A stretch of 64,000 nucleotides of DNA from Halobacteriales archaeon QS_4_70_19 (GCA_003020985.1 PXRM01000003.1:39984-103983); one strand, 5' to 3'. Positions 8,286 through 18,172 are shown, counted from the first letter of the stretch. Notes: a model not told the origin generated them from the letters alone. A program made the numbers and translations.

Positions 8286-9911
8286 CTACTCTAAGAGTAG
8301 CAGCTCCGGATTCTGCAGGTACTCCATCAGCGTGTTCGCGAACTGTGCCGCGTCCGCGCCATCGATGACGCGGTGGTCGATGGACAGCGAGATGGGGAGA
8401 GTGTGCTTCGCGACGACCTCGCCGCTCGCGGGTTCCCCGCTCGCTCGGGGCGTCTCCGACGCCCCGCTGTCCTCCACGACGGGTCGCTGTTTCAGTTCGC
8501 CCAGGCCGAGGATGGCGGTTTCGGGGTAGTTGATGATGGGCGTGGCGTACTCGCCCCCGATGGCGCCGAAGTTGGTGACGGAGAAGGTGCCACCCTGCAT
8601 CTCCTCGCGGCTGATGGAGCGGTCGCGGGCCTTGCTCGCCAGCTCGTTCACCTCGCTGGCGATGGTGAGCATGTCCTTCTCCCCGGCGCCTTTCACGACG
8701 GGGACCATCAGGCCCGCGTCGGTGGCGACGGCGATGCCGATGTTGTGGTAATGCTTGACCAGGATCTCCTCCTCGTCCTCGTTCAGCTGCGAGTTGAGGA
8801 CGGGATGCTCCTTCAGCGCCGCCACGATGGCCTTCACGATGAACGGCATGTAGGTCAGCCTGATGCCGCGCTCCTCGGCCTTCGGCTTGAGCCGGGCCCG
8901 GGTGTCCACGAGGTCGTCGACGACGACGGTGTCGTGGTGGGTGACGTGGGGCGCGGTGTACTTCGAGTTCTCCATCGCCCGCCCGATGGTCCGGCGGATA
9001 CCCCGGTAGGGGACCCGCTCGACCTCGCCCTCGGGGGTCGTCTCGGTGTCCACAGCCCCCCCGCCGGCCGCCTGCTGCACGGCGGCCGCGTCGGCCTGCT
9101 GGGCGGCACGCTGGGCCTCGGCGTACGCCCGGATCTGCTCGGCGTCGACGAACGGCTCGCCGTCGCGGATCTCGTCGGTCGGCACGTCGTCGATGTCGAT
9201 GCCCTCCTCCTCGGCGACCTGCCGCGTGGCGGGCGCGGCGAGCGTCCGGTCGCGGCCCGCGGCCTCGGGGGCTCCGCCCGGATGCGCGTCCGCAGGGACG
9301 GACTCCGTGTCGGCTCCGTCGTCGCCCTCGTCGGTCACCTCCCGCGTGGCCGAGCGGACCGCCGGCTCGGTCCCCTCGGCCGTCTCCGCCGGACCGCCGG
9401 ATTCGTCCGCGCCGCCGGACTCGGCCGCGGCCCGTACGTCGCCCTCCGTGACCCGTCCCCCGGGACCACTGCCGGCGACCGTCTCGATGTCGACGTCGAG
9501 TTCCCGGGCCAGCCGCCGGGCCGAGGGGGCCGCGAAGACGCGACCGCCCTTCGCCGACACCTCGCCGCCGGACTCGCCGTCCGTGCTCGCGTCGGTCCCC
9601 TCGTCGACCGCGGAGACGGCGGTCTCCGTGTCGTCCGCCGACGCCGCGTCGCCGGACTCCTCGACGGGTTCGCCCTCGACGTCGAACGTGATGATGATCT
9701 CGCCGACGGGAACCATCTCGCCCTCCTCGGCGAGGATCTCGCGGACGGTGCCGTTCACGGGTGCCGGGACCTCCACGACGGCCTTGTCCGTCTCCACCTC
9801 GGCGACCGGCTGATCCTCGCTGACGGTGTCGCCCACCTCGACCAGCCAGTTGACGACCTCGGCCTCGGTCAGCCCCTCGCCCACGTCGGGGAGTTTGAAC
9901 TCGCGGACCAT
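8286..9911 (-). CDS. 2-oxoacid dehydrogenase complex E2, dihydrolipoyl acyltransferase
   Basis: The core transacylase moving acyl groups from E1 to CoA. The 541-aa protein starts MVREFKLPDVGEG. An N-terminal lipoyl domain (about 1-80) carries the attachment lysine in ETDKAVVEV (K43). Two peripheral-subunit-binding-like segments follow, one starting AAPSARRLAREL (about 127-161) and one starting AAPATRQVAEEE (about 224-265), separated by acidic linkers. The C-terminal catalytic domain (about 300-541) ends with the active-site motif DHRVIDGADAAQF. It lies 2 bases downstream of E1beta. No E3 gene follows. Substrate (pyruvate or branched-chain oxoacid) cannot be decided from sequence. Confidence 0.93.
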   Translation of the reverse strand: MVREFKLPDVGEGLTEAEVVNWLVEVGDTVSEDQPVAEVETDKAVVEVPAPVNGTVREILAEEGEMVPVGEIIITFDVEGEPVEESGDAASADDTETAVSAVDEGTDASTDGESGGEVSAKGGRVFAAPSARRLARELDVDIETVAGSGPGGRVTEGDVRAAAESGGADESGGPAETAEGTEPAVRSATREVTDEGDDGADTESVPADAHPGGAPEAAGRDRTLAAPATRQVAEEEGIDIDDVPTDEIRDGEPFVDAEQIRAYAEAQRAAQQADAAAVQQAAGGGAVDTETTPEGEVERVPYRGIRRTIGRAMENSKYTAPHVTHHDTVVVDDLVDTRARLKPKAEERGIRLTYMPFIVKAIVAALKEHPVLNSQLNEDEEEILVKHYHNIGIAVATDAGLMVPVVKGAGEKDMLTIASEVNELASKARDRSISREEMQGGTFSVTNFGAIGGEYATPIINYPETAILGLGELKQRPVVEDSGASETPRASGEPASGEVVAKHTLPISLSIDHRVIDGADAAQFANTLMEYLQNPELLLLE

Positions 9912-9913
9912 GC

Positions 9914-10924
9914 TCAGAACTCCACCGTCTCCCGGATACCGTCCGCGATGCGGGCGCTTTCGGGCAGGTAGTAGTCCTCCAGCGCGTACAGCGGGAACGG
10001 CACGTCGAACCCGGTGACGCGCTTGACCGGCGCCTCCTGGTAGAGCAGCGCCTCCTCCTGGATGGTGGCGGTGATCTCACCCGCCAGCCCGCCCGTCTTG
10101 GGGGCCTCGTGGACCACGACCGCACGGCCCGTCTTCCGGAACGACTCCAGGATGGTATCCGTGTCCATCGGGGACAGCGTCCGGAGGTCGACCACCTCGC
10201 AGTCGATGCCCTCCTCGGCGAGGTCCTCGGCAGCCTCCATCGTGGGACGGGTCATCGCTCCCCAGGTGTAGACGGAGACGTCGGCGCCCTCCCGGCGGAC
10301 TGCGGCCTCACCGAGCGGGACGGTGTAGGTCTCGTCGGGGACCTCCTCGCGGAACGCCCGGTAGACGAGCTTCGGTTCCAGGAAGACGACGGGGTCCGGG
10401 TCGCGGATGGCGCTCGCCAGCAGTCCCTTCGTGTCGTACGGGGTCGACGGGATGACCACCTTCAGTCCGGGTTCGTGGACGAAGAAGGCCTCCTTGGACT
10501 CGGAGTGGTGCTCCGGGGCGCGGATGCCGCCGCCGTACGGCGCCCGGACGACCATCGGACAGGTGTAGCGTCCGCGCGAACGCGTCCGCAGCCGGGCGGC
10601 GTGGGAGATGATCTGGTCGAACGCGGGGTAGATGAACCCCATGAACTGGATCTCGGGCACCGGCCGCATCCCGTAGGCGGCCATCCCGACCGCGGTGCCG
10701 ACGATGCCCGCTTCCGCGAGCGGCGTGTCCACGACGCGCTCGTCGCCGAACTCGTCGTAGAGGCCCTGCGTGGCGCGGAAGACGCCACCGTTCTTGCCGA
10801 CGTCCTCACCCATCACCAGCACACTGTCGTCGCGCTCCATCTCGCCGTACAGGCCGTCCCGGACGGCCTGTACGAGGGTGAGGTTCTGCGTGCTTCCCGC
10901 CGTGTCCGCGTCTTGCGTGCTCAT
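9914..10924 (-). CDS. 2-oxoacid dehydrogenase E1 component, beta subunit
   Basis: The 336-aa beta subunit of the thiamine-diphosphate-dependent decarboxylase. It contains the conserved [18 protein letters not shown] segment, [17 protein letters not shown], and the C-terminal transketolase-like domain with [10 protein letters not shown]. It pairs with the alpha subunit to form the E1 heterotetramer feeding E2. Its ATG overlaps the alpha-subunit stop by 4 bases (ATGA on the minus strand), and the E2 gene starts 2 bases after its stop, so E1alpha-E1beta-E2 form one tight operon. Confidence 0.94.
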   Translation of the reverse strand: MSTQDADTAGSTQNLTLVQAVRDGLYGEMERDDSVLVMGEDVGKNGGVFRATQGLYDEFGDERVVDTPLAEAGIVGTAVGMAAYGMRPVPEIQFMGFIYPAFDQIISHAARLRTRSRGRYTCPMVVRAPYGGGIRAPEHHSESKEAFFVHEPGLKVVIPSTPYDTKGLLASAIRDPDPVVFLEPKLVYRAFREEVPDETYTVPLGEAAVRREGADVSVYTWGAMTRPTMEAAEDLAEEGIDCEVVDLRTLSPMDTDTILESFRKTGRAVVVHEAPKTGGLAGEITATIQEEALLYQEAPVKRVTGFDVPFPLYALEDYYLPESARIADGIRETVEF

Positions 10925-12024
10925 TCCAGGAGTACCTCGTCGCCGTGCGTTTCGCGTAGCCGCTGGAGGTACGCGAGCTGTTTCTGCAGCCTGCGTGGCT
11001 GGTCAGCGTAGACGTGCTCGAAGACGTCCGCCGGCTCGGGCCGTTCGACCGTCTCGGCGGCCTCGATGGCGTCCGCGATCCGCTCCTCGATCTCGCGCTG
11101 GATGTCGGCCACCCGGTCGTCGTCGAGGAGCCCCCGGTCCCGGAGGAAGGTCTCCAGCCGCGGGATGGGGTCTTTGGCCTTCCACTTCTCGACCTCGTCC
11201 TCGTCGCGGTAGACGGAGGGGTCGTCGGCGGTCGTGTGGGCCCCGAAGCGGTACTGGACTGCCTCGATGAGCGTCGGCCGGAGCTCGTCCCCGTCCGGAT
11301 CCTTCGCCTTCTCGACGGCCTCGCGGGTCACCTTGTACACCGCGAGCGGGTCCATTCCGTCCACCTGGACGCCCTCGAAGCCGTAGGCGATCGCCTTCTG
11401 CGCCAGCGTCTCCGAGCGGGTCTGGCGCTCCCGGGGGACCGAGATGGCCCACTGGTTATTGTTGCAGAAGAAGACGGCGGGCGCATCGAAGACGCCGGCG
11501 AAGTTGAGCCCCTCGTGGAAGTCACCCTCCGAGGTGGCACCGTCGCCGAAGTAGCAGACGAACGCCTCGTCGCCGCCCTGCAGCCGCGACGCCCAGGCCA
11601 TCCCGGTCGCGTGGGGGATCTGCGTCGCGATGGGGACCGCCACGGGGAAGACGTTCAGGTCGTCCAGCTCGTTCCCCCGTTCGTCACCCATCCAGTACCG
11701 GAGCGTCCCGCTGAGGTCCTGCCCCCGGACGAGCGCGACCCCGTGCTCCCGGTAGGAGGGGACGACCCAGTCGTCCGCGTCGAGGGCGTAGGCGGAGCCG
11801 ATCTGGGCGCCCTCCTGCCCGGAGAGCGGCGGGTAGGTCCCCATCCGTCCCTGGCGCTGGAGGCTGACCGCGCGCTGGTCGAAGTGGCGGGCCAGTTTCA
11901 TGTCCCGGTACATCCCGACGAGGTCCTCGTCGGGGACGTCCGGGACCTCGGCACCGTCGAGGACGCGGCCGTCCTCGTCGAGGACCTGTACCTGCTCGCG
12001 GGGGTCCCGCTGTAACATGCTCAT
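10921..12024 (-). CDS. 2-oxoacid dehydrogenase E1 component, alpha subunit
   Basis: The 367-aa thiamine-diphosphate-binding alpha subunit. The ThDP motif runs from [16 protein letters not shown] to NNNQWAIS (about residues 165-200). The phosphorylation-loop region [15 protein letters not shown] is also present. It may start at the first ATG (12024, MSMLQRD) or at the next (12018). First gene of the E1alpha-E1beta-E2 operon. Upstream (about 12072-12095) lies an AT-rich TATA-like tract in an otherwise GC-rich gap, a probable promoter. Archaeal complexes of this type prefer branched-chain oxoacids or pyruvate; the substrate is unresolved. Confidence 0.93.
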   Translation of the reverse strand: MSMLQRDPREQVQVLDEDGRVLDGAEVPDVPDEDLVGMYRDMKLARHFDQRAVSLQRQGRMGTYPPLSGQEGAQIGSAYALDADDWVVPSYREHGVALVRGQDLSGTLRYWMGDERGNELDDLNVFPVAVPIATQIPHATGMAWASRLQGGDEAFVCYFGDGATSEGDFHEGLNFAGVFDAPAVFFCNNNQWAISVPRERQTRSETLAQKAIAYGFEGVQVDGMDPLAVYKVTREAVEKAKDPDGDELRPTLIEAVQYRFGAHTTADDPSVYRDEDEVEKWKAKDPIPRLETFLRDRGLLDDDRVADIQREIEERIADAIEAAETVERPEPADVFEHVYADQPRRLQKQLAYLQRLRETHGDEVLLE

Positions 12025-12207
12025 GAGGGTATCACCCTGCGGTACGGCATGGGTCCGACTGCCGCCCCCGACGCCGTATAGTTTACGTAAGATTTGCCCG
12101 AAACGGACGAACGTTCGGTCAGTTCCCGGCCTCCGTGTGGACTGTCCAGCACAGCGGTCCGCACTGCCGGAGTCGACCGTCCCGCGGCGGTGACGGCGCC
12201 CGGGAGG

Positions 12208-13140
12208 TCAGTCCCCCCGCGACCGCGCCTCCGCCCGGGCCTCCTCGATGCTCGCGTCCTCCCGTTCGAGCGCCTCGACGAAGAACTCGCCCGCCTTGAA
12301 CGACGAGCGGACCATCGGGCCCGAGGCACAGTACCGGAAGCCGAACTCCGCCTCCGCGATCTCCTGCCACGTGTCGAACTTGTCCGGGTGGACGTAGTCG
12401 AACACCTCCAGGTGCGACCGGGAGGGCTGGAGGTACTGTCCGAACGTGACGATGTCCGTCCCCACCTCCCGGAGGTCGCCCAGCGTCCGGTACACCTCGT
12501 GGTCGTACTCGCCGACGCCGAGCATCAGGCTCGTCTTCACGTACGCGTCCGAGTCGCGGGCGTACTGCTCCAGCACCGAGAGGGACTGCTCGTAGCCCGC
12601 CCGCCGGTCGCGGATGGGCCACTGGAGCCGCTCGACGGTCTCGACGTTGTGCGCCAGTACGTCCGCTCCCGCCTCGGCGACCTCCCGGACGAGGTCGGCC
12701 TCGCCCTGGAAGTCGGGGGTGAGCGCCTCGACGAGGATGGAGGGGTCCCGGTCCTTGATCGCGCGGATGGTGTCGGCGAAGTGGCCCGCCCCCTGGTCGG
12801 GCAGGTCGTCCCGGTCGACCGACGTGAGGACGACGTAATCGAGGCCGATCTCCGCGACGGCGTCCGCGACGCTGTCGGGCTCGTCGGGGTCCGGCGGCTC
12901 CATCCCGCCGGTCTGCACGTCGCAGAAGTTACAGCCCCGCGAGCAGCGGTCGCCCAGCAGCATGAACGTCGCCGTCCCGGGCCCGTTCCGCCCGGACCAG
13001 CAGTCCCCCAGGTTCGGACAGGACGCCTCCTCGCAGACCGTATGGAGGTCGTGCTCCCGCAGGGTCGACTTGATCTCCGTGAACCGCTCGCCCGACGGCG
13101 GCCGCATCTTCAGCCAGTCGGGCTTGCGTACGCCGCTCAT
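12208..13140 (-). CDS. lipA: Lipoyl synthase (radical SAM)
   Basis: Inserts two sulfurs into protein-bound octanoyl groups to make lipoyl cofactor. The ATG at 13140 (MSGVRKPDWLKMRPP) is chosen over a longer frame because it matches the family N-terminus; this gives 310 aa. The auxiliary cluster motif CEEASCPNLGDC and the radical-SAM cluster motif CSRGCNFC are both intact, followed by TGGMEPPDPDEP. It lies upstream of, and on the same strand as, the E1-E2 operon whose E2 carries the lipoyl domain. About 180 bases with a TATA-like tract separate them, so it may have its own promoter. Confidence 0.95.
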   Translation of the reverse strand: MSGVRKPDWLKMRPPSGERFTEIKSTLREHDLHTVCEEASCPNLGDCWSGRNGPGTATFMLLGDRCSRGCNFCDVQTGGMEPPDPDEPDSVADAVAEIGLDYVVLTSVDRDDLPDQGAGHFADTIRAIKDRDPSILVEALTPDFQGEADLVREVAEAGADVLAHNVETVERLQWPIRDRRAGYEQSLSVLEQYARDSDAYVKTSLMLGVGEYDHEVYRTLGDLREVGTDIVTFGQYLQPSRSHLEVFDYVHPDKFDTWQEIAEAEFGFRYCASGPMVRSSFKAGEFFVEALEREDASIEEARAEARSRGD

Positions 13141-13216
13141 TGGCGGTGTGTTGGACGGCATCGGTGAAAGCGCTGTGGTCGGCTCCCGGGGCTGCCGCCG
13201 CCCCGACGAGCGGACG

Positions 13217-13224
13217 CTTATACC
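13217..13224 (+). promoter_or_regulatory. TATA-box-like promoter of msrA
   Basis: The sequence cttatacc stands out in GC-rich DNA, about 27 bases before the msrA ATG at 13247. An AAGGAG Shine-Dalgarno-like motif is also present at about 13235, so either a leaderless or a short-leader transcript is possible. The gap is divergent with lipA. Confidence 0.5.
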
Positions 13225-13246
13225 TCTCGACGACCAAGGAGACGCC

Positions 13247-13846
13247 ATGAGCGACACCGAGACGGCGACGTTCGCAGGGGGCTGCTTCTGGTGCATCGAG
13301 GCGGCGATGACGGAACTCGACGGCGTCCACGCCGCGGAGTCGGGCTACACCGGCGGCCACACGGAGGATCCGAGCTACCGCGAGGTCTGCTCCGGGAGCA
13401 CGGGCCACGCCGAGGCCGTCCAGGTCGAGTACGACCCCGACGTCATCACGTACGAGGAGCTGCTGGAGGTGTTCTTCTCCATCCATGACCCGACGACGGA
13501 GGACCGCGAGGGACCCGACGTGGGCTCGCAGTACCGCTCGGCGGTCTACTACCACGACGAGGAACAGCAGGAGCTCGTCGAGGGGTTCATCCGGGCCCTG
13601 GAGGACGAGGGCGTCTACGAGGGCATCGTCACGGAGGTCGAACCACTGGGCGAGTGGTACCGCGCCGAGGAGAAACACCAGGACTACTTCGAGAAGAACC
13701 CGAACCAGCCGTACTGCGCGGCGCAGGTCCGGCCGAAGGTGGAGAAGGTCCGCGAGAAGTTCTCCGCGAAGGTGCGTGCGGATGGTGGGGTTCCGGAGGC
13801 GTCGCGAGAGGCGCTGGCCGACCGCGTGCGGCGGTTATTCCGGTAA
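13247..13846 (+). CDS. msrA: Peptide-methionine (S)-S-oxide reductase
   Basis: Repairs methionine-S-sulfoxide in proteins. The ATG at 13247 (MSDTETATFAGGCFWC) gives 199 aa. The catalytic cysteine lies in GCFWC (residues 12-16), and the substrate-site residues follow in ESGYTGG. YHDEEQQE and the C-terminal KNPNQPYC region also match the family. The C-terminal ~20 residues after the core are a family extension. It is preceded by an AAGGAG ribosome-binding-like site and stands alone, divergent from lipA. Confidence 0.94.
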   Translation: MSDTETATFAGGCFWCIEAAMTELDGVHAAESGYTGGHTEDPSYREVCSGSTGHAEAVQVEYDPDVITYEELLEVFFSIHDPTTEDREGPDVGSQYRSAVYYHDEEQQELVEGFIRALEDEGVYEGIVTEVEPLGEWYRAEEKHQDYFEKNPNQPYCAAQVRPKVEKVREKFSAKVRADGGVPEASREALADRVRRLFR

Positions 13847-13954
13847 CCGATCGCGCTTCGGCGGGGCGGTGTGTTCCGCTGGCCGATCACCTCGGCAGTG
13901 ACGACGCTGCCACACGACCCAAGACATATGCCGGGAAACTCCGATTCCTCGCCC

Positions 13955-15247
13955 ATGTCCGCCCTCGAGGCCCTCCACCGATTGCGCCACGAGCGGCCGC
14001 GCTGGACCGCGCTCGCGCTCGCGACGCTCGCGGTGCTGCTGACCTGGCCCGCCGTCGACTGGTGGCTCCGCTCCATCGAGGTCGCCCCGCAGTTCCGCTT
14101 CTGGGACTTCGGCGCGTACGGCAACGCCGTCGCGAGCTGGGAGGCCGGCGAGCCGCTCTACACACGGAACGACGACGGCGGCTTCCACGGGAGCTTCCTC
14201 TATCCGCCGTTCTCGGTGCTCCTGTTCTACCCGTTCGTGGAGCTGTTCGAGCCCGAGACGACCCGGCTCGCCTGGAGCGTCGTCACGGTCGGAGTCATGT
14301 GGGTCGGGATGCAGGCGCTGGTCGCGTCGCTCGGCCGGTCGCTCTCGGTCCCCGAGCGGCTCCTCGGGCTGGTGGCGTTGCTGGGGTTCCAGCCGCTACT
14401 GCTCGGCGTGAAGATGGGCCAGACCGCCGCGTTCACCGGCGGGATGCTCGCGCTGGCCGGTGCCGGCGTGATGAACGACTCGAAGGGCCGGCGGTTCGAC
14501 GACGCGTGGGCCACGCTCGGCGCCGCCGCCACCGCGTTCGTAGGACTCCTCAAACTCCCCTTCGCCCCCGCCGGCGCCCACCTGCTGCGGAGCAAGCGCC
14601 GGTTCGCGGCCGCCGTCGGGACGGGCGTGCTCTTGCTCGTCGTCTCGTTGGCCGTCTTCGGCGTCGACAGCCACCGGCTCTACGTCGACGTGCTGGCGTG
14701 GGGCGTCGAGTCGGGCGGGTCCGCCCGGAACCCCGCGCTCTGGCTGCCGCCCTACTACCGGCCGCTGGCGTGGATTCCCGGGGCGATCGCCCTCCGGCTC
14801 GTGGCCAGCGCCATCGTCGCGACGTACGCCGTCCTCGCGGTCGACGCCGACCGCGAGGTGTTCGCGCTGGGCGTCGCGTCCATCCCGCTGCTGGCGCCGC
14901 TGGCGTACACCTACTACTTCACCGTCGTCCTCCCGGCGGCCGTCGTGCTGCTGGCCGTCGAGTTCGACCACCCCAGCGGCCGGCCGGCGCTCCCGCTCGT
15001 CGGCTTCCTCTGCGTGCAGTTCCACAGCTACGGGCTGAAGTTCGTCGTCGACGTGGTCCCGCAGTTCCTCCCCGCGTTCTCCGCGCTCCGGCCCGCGTAC
15101 TTCCTGCTCCAGCCCGGACTCTGGGGGAACCTCGTTCTCGTGGGGCTGGCCGCGGCACGGGCCGCCGAACGCGTCGAACTGCCGGCGTGGGTCGAGGCGC
15201 GGCTGGCGGCGATGCAGTCCGACGAGACGAGTCTACAAGGCGATTGA
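13955..15247 (+). CDS. Multi-pass membrane protein of GT87/DUF2029-like mannosyltransferase type
   Basis: 430 aa when started at the ATG at 13955 (MSALEALHRL); an ATG at 13928 is also possible. A first membrane helix (about residues 22-45) is followed by a conserved-looking loop, FWDFGAYGNAVASW and EAGEPLYTR, then YPPFSVLLFYPF. About eight to ten more helices follow. This arrangement (acidic D/E loop after helix 1, then a YPP motif) is typical of polyprenyl-phosphate-dependent glycosyltransferases of the GT87/DUF2029 group. The sugar and acceptor are unknown. A TATA-like aagacatatg precedes the start. Confidence 0.7.
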   Translation: MSALEALHRLRHERPRWTALALATLAVLLTWPAVDWWLRSIEVAPQFRFWDFGAYGNAVASWEAGEPLYTRNDDGGFHGSFLYPPFSVLLFYPFVELFEPETTRLAWSVVTVGVMWVGMQALVASLGRSLSVPERLLGLVALLGFQPLLLGVKMGQTAAFTGGMLALAGAGVMNDSKGRRFDDAWATLGAAATAFVGLLKLPFAPAGAHLLRSKRRFAAAVGTGVLLLVVSLAVFGVDSHRLYVDVLAWGVESGGSARNPALWLPPYYRPLAWIPGAIALRLVASAIVATYAVLAVDADREVFALGVASIPLLAPLAYTYYFTVVLPAAVVLLAVEFDHPSGRPALPLVGFLCVQFHSYGLKFVVDVVPQFLPAFSALRPAYFLLQPGLWGNLVLVGLAAARAAERVELPAWVEARLAAMQSDETSLQGD

Positions 15248-15339
15248 TGCCGAAGTATCGTTCGATAGTACACAGCCCGTCTCGAAAACGAACTATAGCT
15301 GCGGAAGTTACGACGTAGGTGAAAAATATGGGCCGGGGC

Positions 15340-16692
15340 TCAGTCCCCGAACGGCCCCATGCCGCCCATGCCGCCGCCGCCACCGCCGCCGCCCTGCATC
15401 TGCTTCATCATCCGCTGCATGTCGCCGTCGCCCATCCCCTGGAACTGCTTCATCATCCGCGACATCATCTTGCCGGAGCCGCGGGCGATGCGCTCGACCT
15501 GCGACCTCCCGACCGAGCGGGGGTTCTCCAGCTCCTCCTCGGTCATCGAGCCCATCACGACCTCGAAGTTCCGCATCCGGTCCTGGGTGACGTCCATCGC
15601 GTCGTCCGGGAGCTTGTCCATCAGCCCGCCGCCCAGGCCGGGGATCATGTCCATCACCTGGTCGAGCGGCCCCATCCTGTTCATCGCGTTCATCTGCTTG
15701 CGCATGTCCTTGAGGGTGAACTCGCCCTCCATCAGCTGCTCGGGGTCCCAGTCATCCTCGTCCTGGCCGGTCTCCTCCATCGCGCGCTCGACGCGCTCGG
15801 TCAGCTGCTTCAGGTCGCCCATCCCGAGCAGCCGGGAGATGAAGCCCGAGGGCTCGAACCGCTCGATGTCCTGGACCTCCTCGCCGGTCCCGAGGAAGGC
15901 GATGGTGGAGTCGGTCTGGTCGACGGCGGCCAGCGCACCGCCACCTTTCGCCGTCCCGTCGAGCTTCGTGATGACGACGCCGTCGACGCCGACCGCGTCG
16001 CCGAACGCCTTCGCCTGGTCCTTCGCGCCCTGGCCGATGGCGGCGTCCAGCACCAGGAGGTTCCGGTCGGGGTCCACCTCGGCCTCGATCTCCTCCAGCT
16101 CGTCGACCAGCTCCTCGTTCAGGCCGGAGCGACCGGAGGTGTCGACGATGCGGACGTCCGCGTCTGCCGTCTCGTCGAGCCCGTCGCGGGCGATCCTCAC
16201 GGGGTCCTCCTCGTCGGGGTCGCCGTAGAAGTCGACCTCCGCCCGCTCGGTCATCTGCCTGGCCTGGTCGTACGCGCCCGGCCGGAAGGTGTCCGTCTGG
16301 ATGACCGCGGGCCGGAGGCCCTTCTTCGAGAACCACCACGCCATCTTCGCCGCCGTCGTCGTCTTCCCCGACCCCTGGAGGCCGGCGAGGACGATGGTCT
16401 GCGGTTCCAGCGGAATCTCCGTCGAGTCGCCGACCAGCGCGACCAGCTCCTCGTAGACGATGCGGAGGATGTGGTCCCGCGCGGTGGTGCCGGCGGGTGG
16501 CTCCTCCTCCAGCGCGCGCTCCTTGATGTCGTCGGACAGCGACTGCACCAGCGCGATGTCGACGTCGGCCTGGATGAGCGCCCGCTGGATCTCCCTGACG
16601 ATCTCCTCGACGTCCTCCTCGCTCAGCCGGGACTGGCCCCGGAGCTTCTCCAGGGAGCCACGCAGCGAGGAGCCGAGATTGTCGAGTACCAT
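15340..16692 (-). CDS. ffh: Signal recognition particle protein SRP54 (Ffh)
   Basis: The GTPase subunit of SRP that binds signal sequences on ribosomes and docks with FtsY. The 450-aa protein has an N domain (about 1-90), a G domain with the P-loop [25 protein letters not shown] and [11 protein letters not shown], and a Met-rich M domain ([20 protein letters not shown]). It ends in a Gly/Met-rich tail. The SRP19 partner is encoded about 38 kb downstream (54992). ATG at 16692. Confidence 0.97.
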   Translation of the reverse strand: MVLDNLGSSLRGSLEKLRGQSRLSEEDVEEIVREIQRALIQADVDIALVQSLSDDIKERALEEEPPAGTTARDHILRIVYEELVALVGDSTEIPLEPQTIVLAGLQGSGKTTTAAKMAWWFSKKGLRPAVIQTDTFRPGAYDQARQMTERAEVDFYGDPDEEDPVRIARDGLDETADADVRIVDTSGRSGLNEELVDELEEIEAEVDPDRNLLVLDAAIGQGAKDQAKAFGDAVGVDGVVITKLDGTAKGGGALAAVDQTDSTIAFLGTGEEVQDIERFEPSGFISRLLGMGDLKQLTERVERAMEETGQDEDDWDPEQLMEGEFTLKDMRKQMNAMNRMGPLDQVMDMIPGLGGGLMDKLPDDAMDVTQDRMRNFEVVMGSMTEEELENPRSVGRSQVERIARGSGKMMSRMMKQFQGMGDGDMQRMMKQMQGGGGGGGGMGGMGPFGD

Positions 16693-16795
16693 TTACACGG
16701 GGTTGTCGGCCGGGACGCTAAACGCTTTCCGTGGTGTCCGTCGACCGTTCCCCGCGCCCGCCACCGCCCCCGTGCCCGGCTCCGCCGGTCCTCTC

Positions 16796-16877
16796 ATACG
16801 GATTACGCTAACTGTTTACTACGACGACCGCCTGAGTGCAGACGGTCGATGTAGAAATGACTTAGCGTAATCCGTAT
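16796..16877. mobile_element. MITE-like palindromic element (82 bp) with 16-bp terminal inverted repeats
   Basis: Perfect 16-base inverted repeats, atacggattacgctaa (16796-16811) and its reverse complement (16862-16877), enclose a core that can itself fold back. Inner arms near 16825-16853 (cgaccg...cggtcg, ctac...gtag) pair with few mismatches. It lies between ffh and the zinc-ribbon gene, and its right end abuts the presumed stop codon of the latter. No coding capacity. It could be a non-autonomous transposon or a long RNA/DNA hairpin. Confidence 0.6.
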
Positions 16878-17376
16878 CAGTCGCTCCCGCTCGGCGTCGA
16901 GTCGTGCCCCGTTCCCGTGTTGCTCTCGGTCTCCGCGTCGCCCGACTCCTCGTCCGGGTCCGGTTCGCCCGCCGTGTCGGACTCGGCGTCCGCGTCCGTC
17001 CCCTCGTCGGTCTCCTCGTCCGGGTCCCGCTCCGCCGCGTCGGCCGACTCCCCGTCCTCGGGAGCCGTCGTGTCGGCGGACTCCCCGGCGATCGCCGCGT
17101 CGACCGGCGTCCGCTCGTCCGCCGCGTCCGCGGCGGGTTCGGGCGCGTCGACCGCGTCGCCCCCGCCAGCTTCCGCGTCCGGTCGAGCGACGCCCAGTTG
17201 AGCGCGTCGGGCGGGTCGGCCTCGAACGCTTCGTACTGGTCGACGACCCGCTGGTTGACGTGCCGGTCGAACTCGCCACAGACGTCACACGACCGCGTGA
17301 GGTGGGACACGTCGTACGACCGGATGACGGTGCCCTCCATACAGTTCAGACACCGATACGTTCGGGAGACTGGCAC
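16877..17376 (-). pseudogene. Zinc-ribbon protein with long acidic tail, apparent frameshift
   Basis: A GTG start at 17376 gives MPVSRTYRCLNCMEGTVIRS, with two CxxC pairs (CLNC at 9-12, CDVC at 30-33) forming a zinc-ribbon-like fold, then a polar segment to LDRTRKLAG. After that the current frame turns Arg/Pro-rich. The neighbouring frame reads a typical acidic haloarchaeal tail (DAVDAPEPAADAADERTP...) to a TGA at 16877-16879. One extra base at the five-C run 17160-17164 would join the two. Whether this is a sequencing indel or a real mutation cannot be told here. Function unknown. Confidence 0.6.
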
Positions 17377-17584
17377 TACCCCTCCCTTGGACGCAAGGGC
17401 GGTAATAGCTACGGACTCTCCGTCACACGCCGACTGTCGGCCGAGTCGGAGACTGGGCGCTGTTCGTATCGAAACGCGCCGATTACCGATAAAAACCCGG
17501 AGAAAGGGACGAACTGTTCCGATTACGGGGTTATCTCATCCGGGCCGCCGTGGCGTTGAAGCGGGAGCCACACGAGGAGCCGGT

Positions 17585-17989
17585 ATGGTCACCGACGAGG
17601 AACTCGTCGCGGCGGCGCGCGAGGCCTGCGAACGGGCGTACGCCCCGTATTCGGGCTACGACGTGGGCGCCGCGCTCCTGACCCGCGACGGGAGCGTCTT
17701 CCGGGGCTGCAACGTCGAGATGGTCACGTTCACCAACACCATCCACGCCGAGAGCGCCGCGCTCGGGGCGGCCGTCGTCGCCGGCCACCGCGAGTTCGAG
17801 GCGGTCGCCGTCGCCTCGGGCGACCGGGACGGCGTCACGCCCTGCGGGCTCTGCCGGCAGACGCTCGCCGAACTCTGCGAGGCGGGGTTCCGGGTGCTCT
17901 GTGACGTGGGCGACGGCATCGAGGAGTGGACGCTCGACGACCTGCTCCCCGGCGCGATGACGGGCGACGAGGTCGCCACGCGTGAATGA
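17585..17989 (+). CDS. cdd: Cytidine deaminase
   Basis: Pyrimidine salvage enzyme converting cytidine or deoxycytidine to uridine or deoxyuridine. The ATG at 17585 (MVTDEELVAAARE) gives 134 aa, normal for the tetrameric family. SPY-like substrate residues appear as YAPYSGYDVGAAL. The nucleoside-binding CNVE, the catalytic HAES and the zinc-binding PCGLC are intact. The reading frame is open far upstream but that part is antisense to the zinc-ribbon gene and not coding. Confidence 0.92.
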   Translation: MVTDEELVAAAREACERAYAPYSGYDVGAALLTRDGSVFRGCNVEMVTFTNTIHAESAALGAAVVAGHREFEAVAVASGDRDGVTPCGLCRQTLAELCEAGFRVLCDVGDGIEEWTLDDLLPGAMTGDEVATRE

Positions 17990-18172
17990 CCCGCCGCCCA
18001 CGGGTGACGGACGCCGTCAGGTGGGCCGCGCACAGGCGTTCGCGTAGCCGCGCTCGCAGAGGAGCCGGCGGGCGACCCGCTCCGGGGCGTCACGGTAGTC
18101 GGTGCGACAGACTGCACGGCGGTCGTCGGTGGAGCCTCCGATCACGTACCGGGTCCGGGACCACTCCCCACG

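Noticed and set aside
8373..9971. 532-residue open frame antisense to E2
   Set aside because: GC-rich shadow frame without domains; E2 on the minus strand is certain. The same applies to frames antisense to E1beta, E1alpha, ffh, alaS, the helicase and hemA.
15319..16854. 511-residue plus-strand frame over ffh
   Set aside because: It is the His/Leu/Val-rich antisense image of ffh, with no homologous features.
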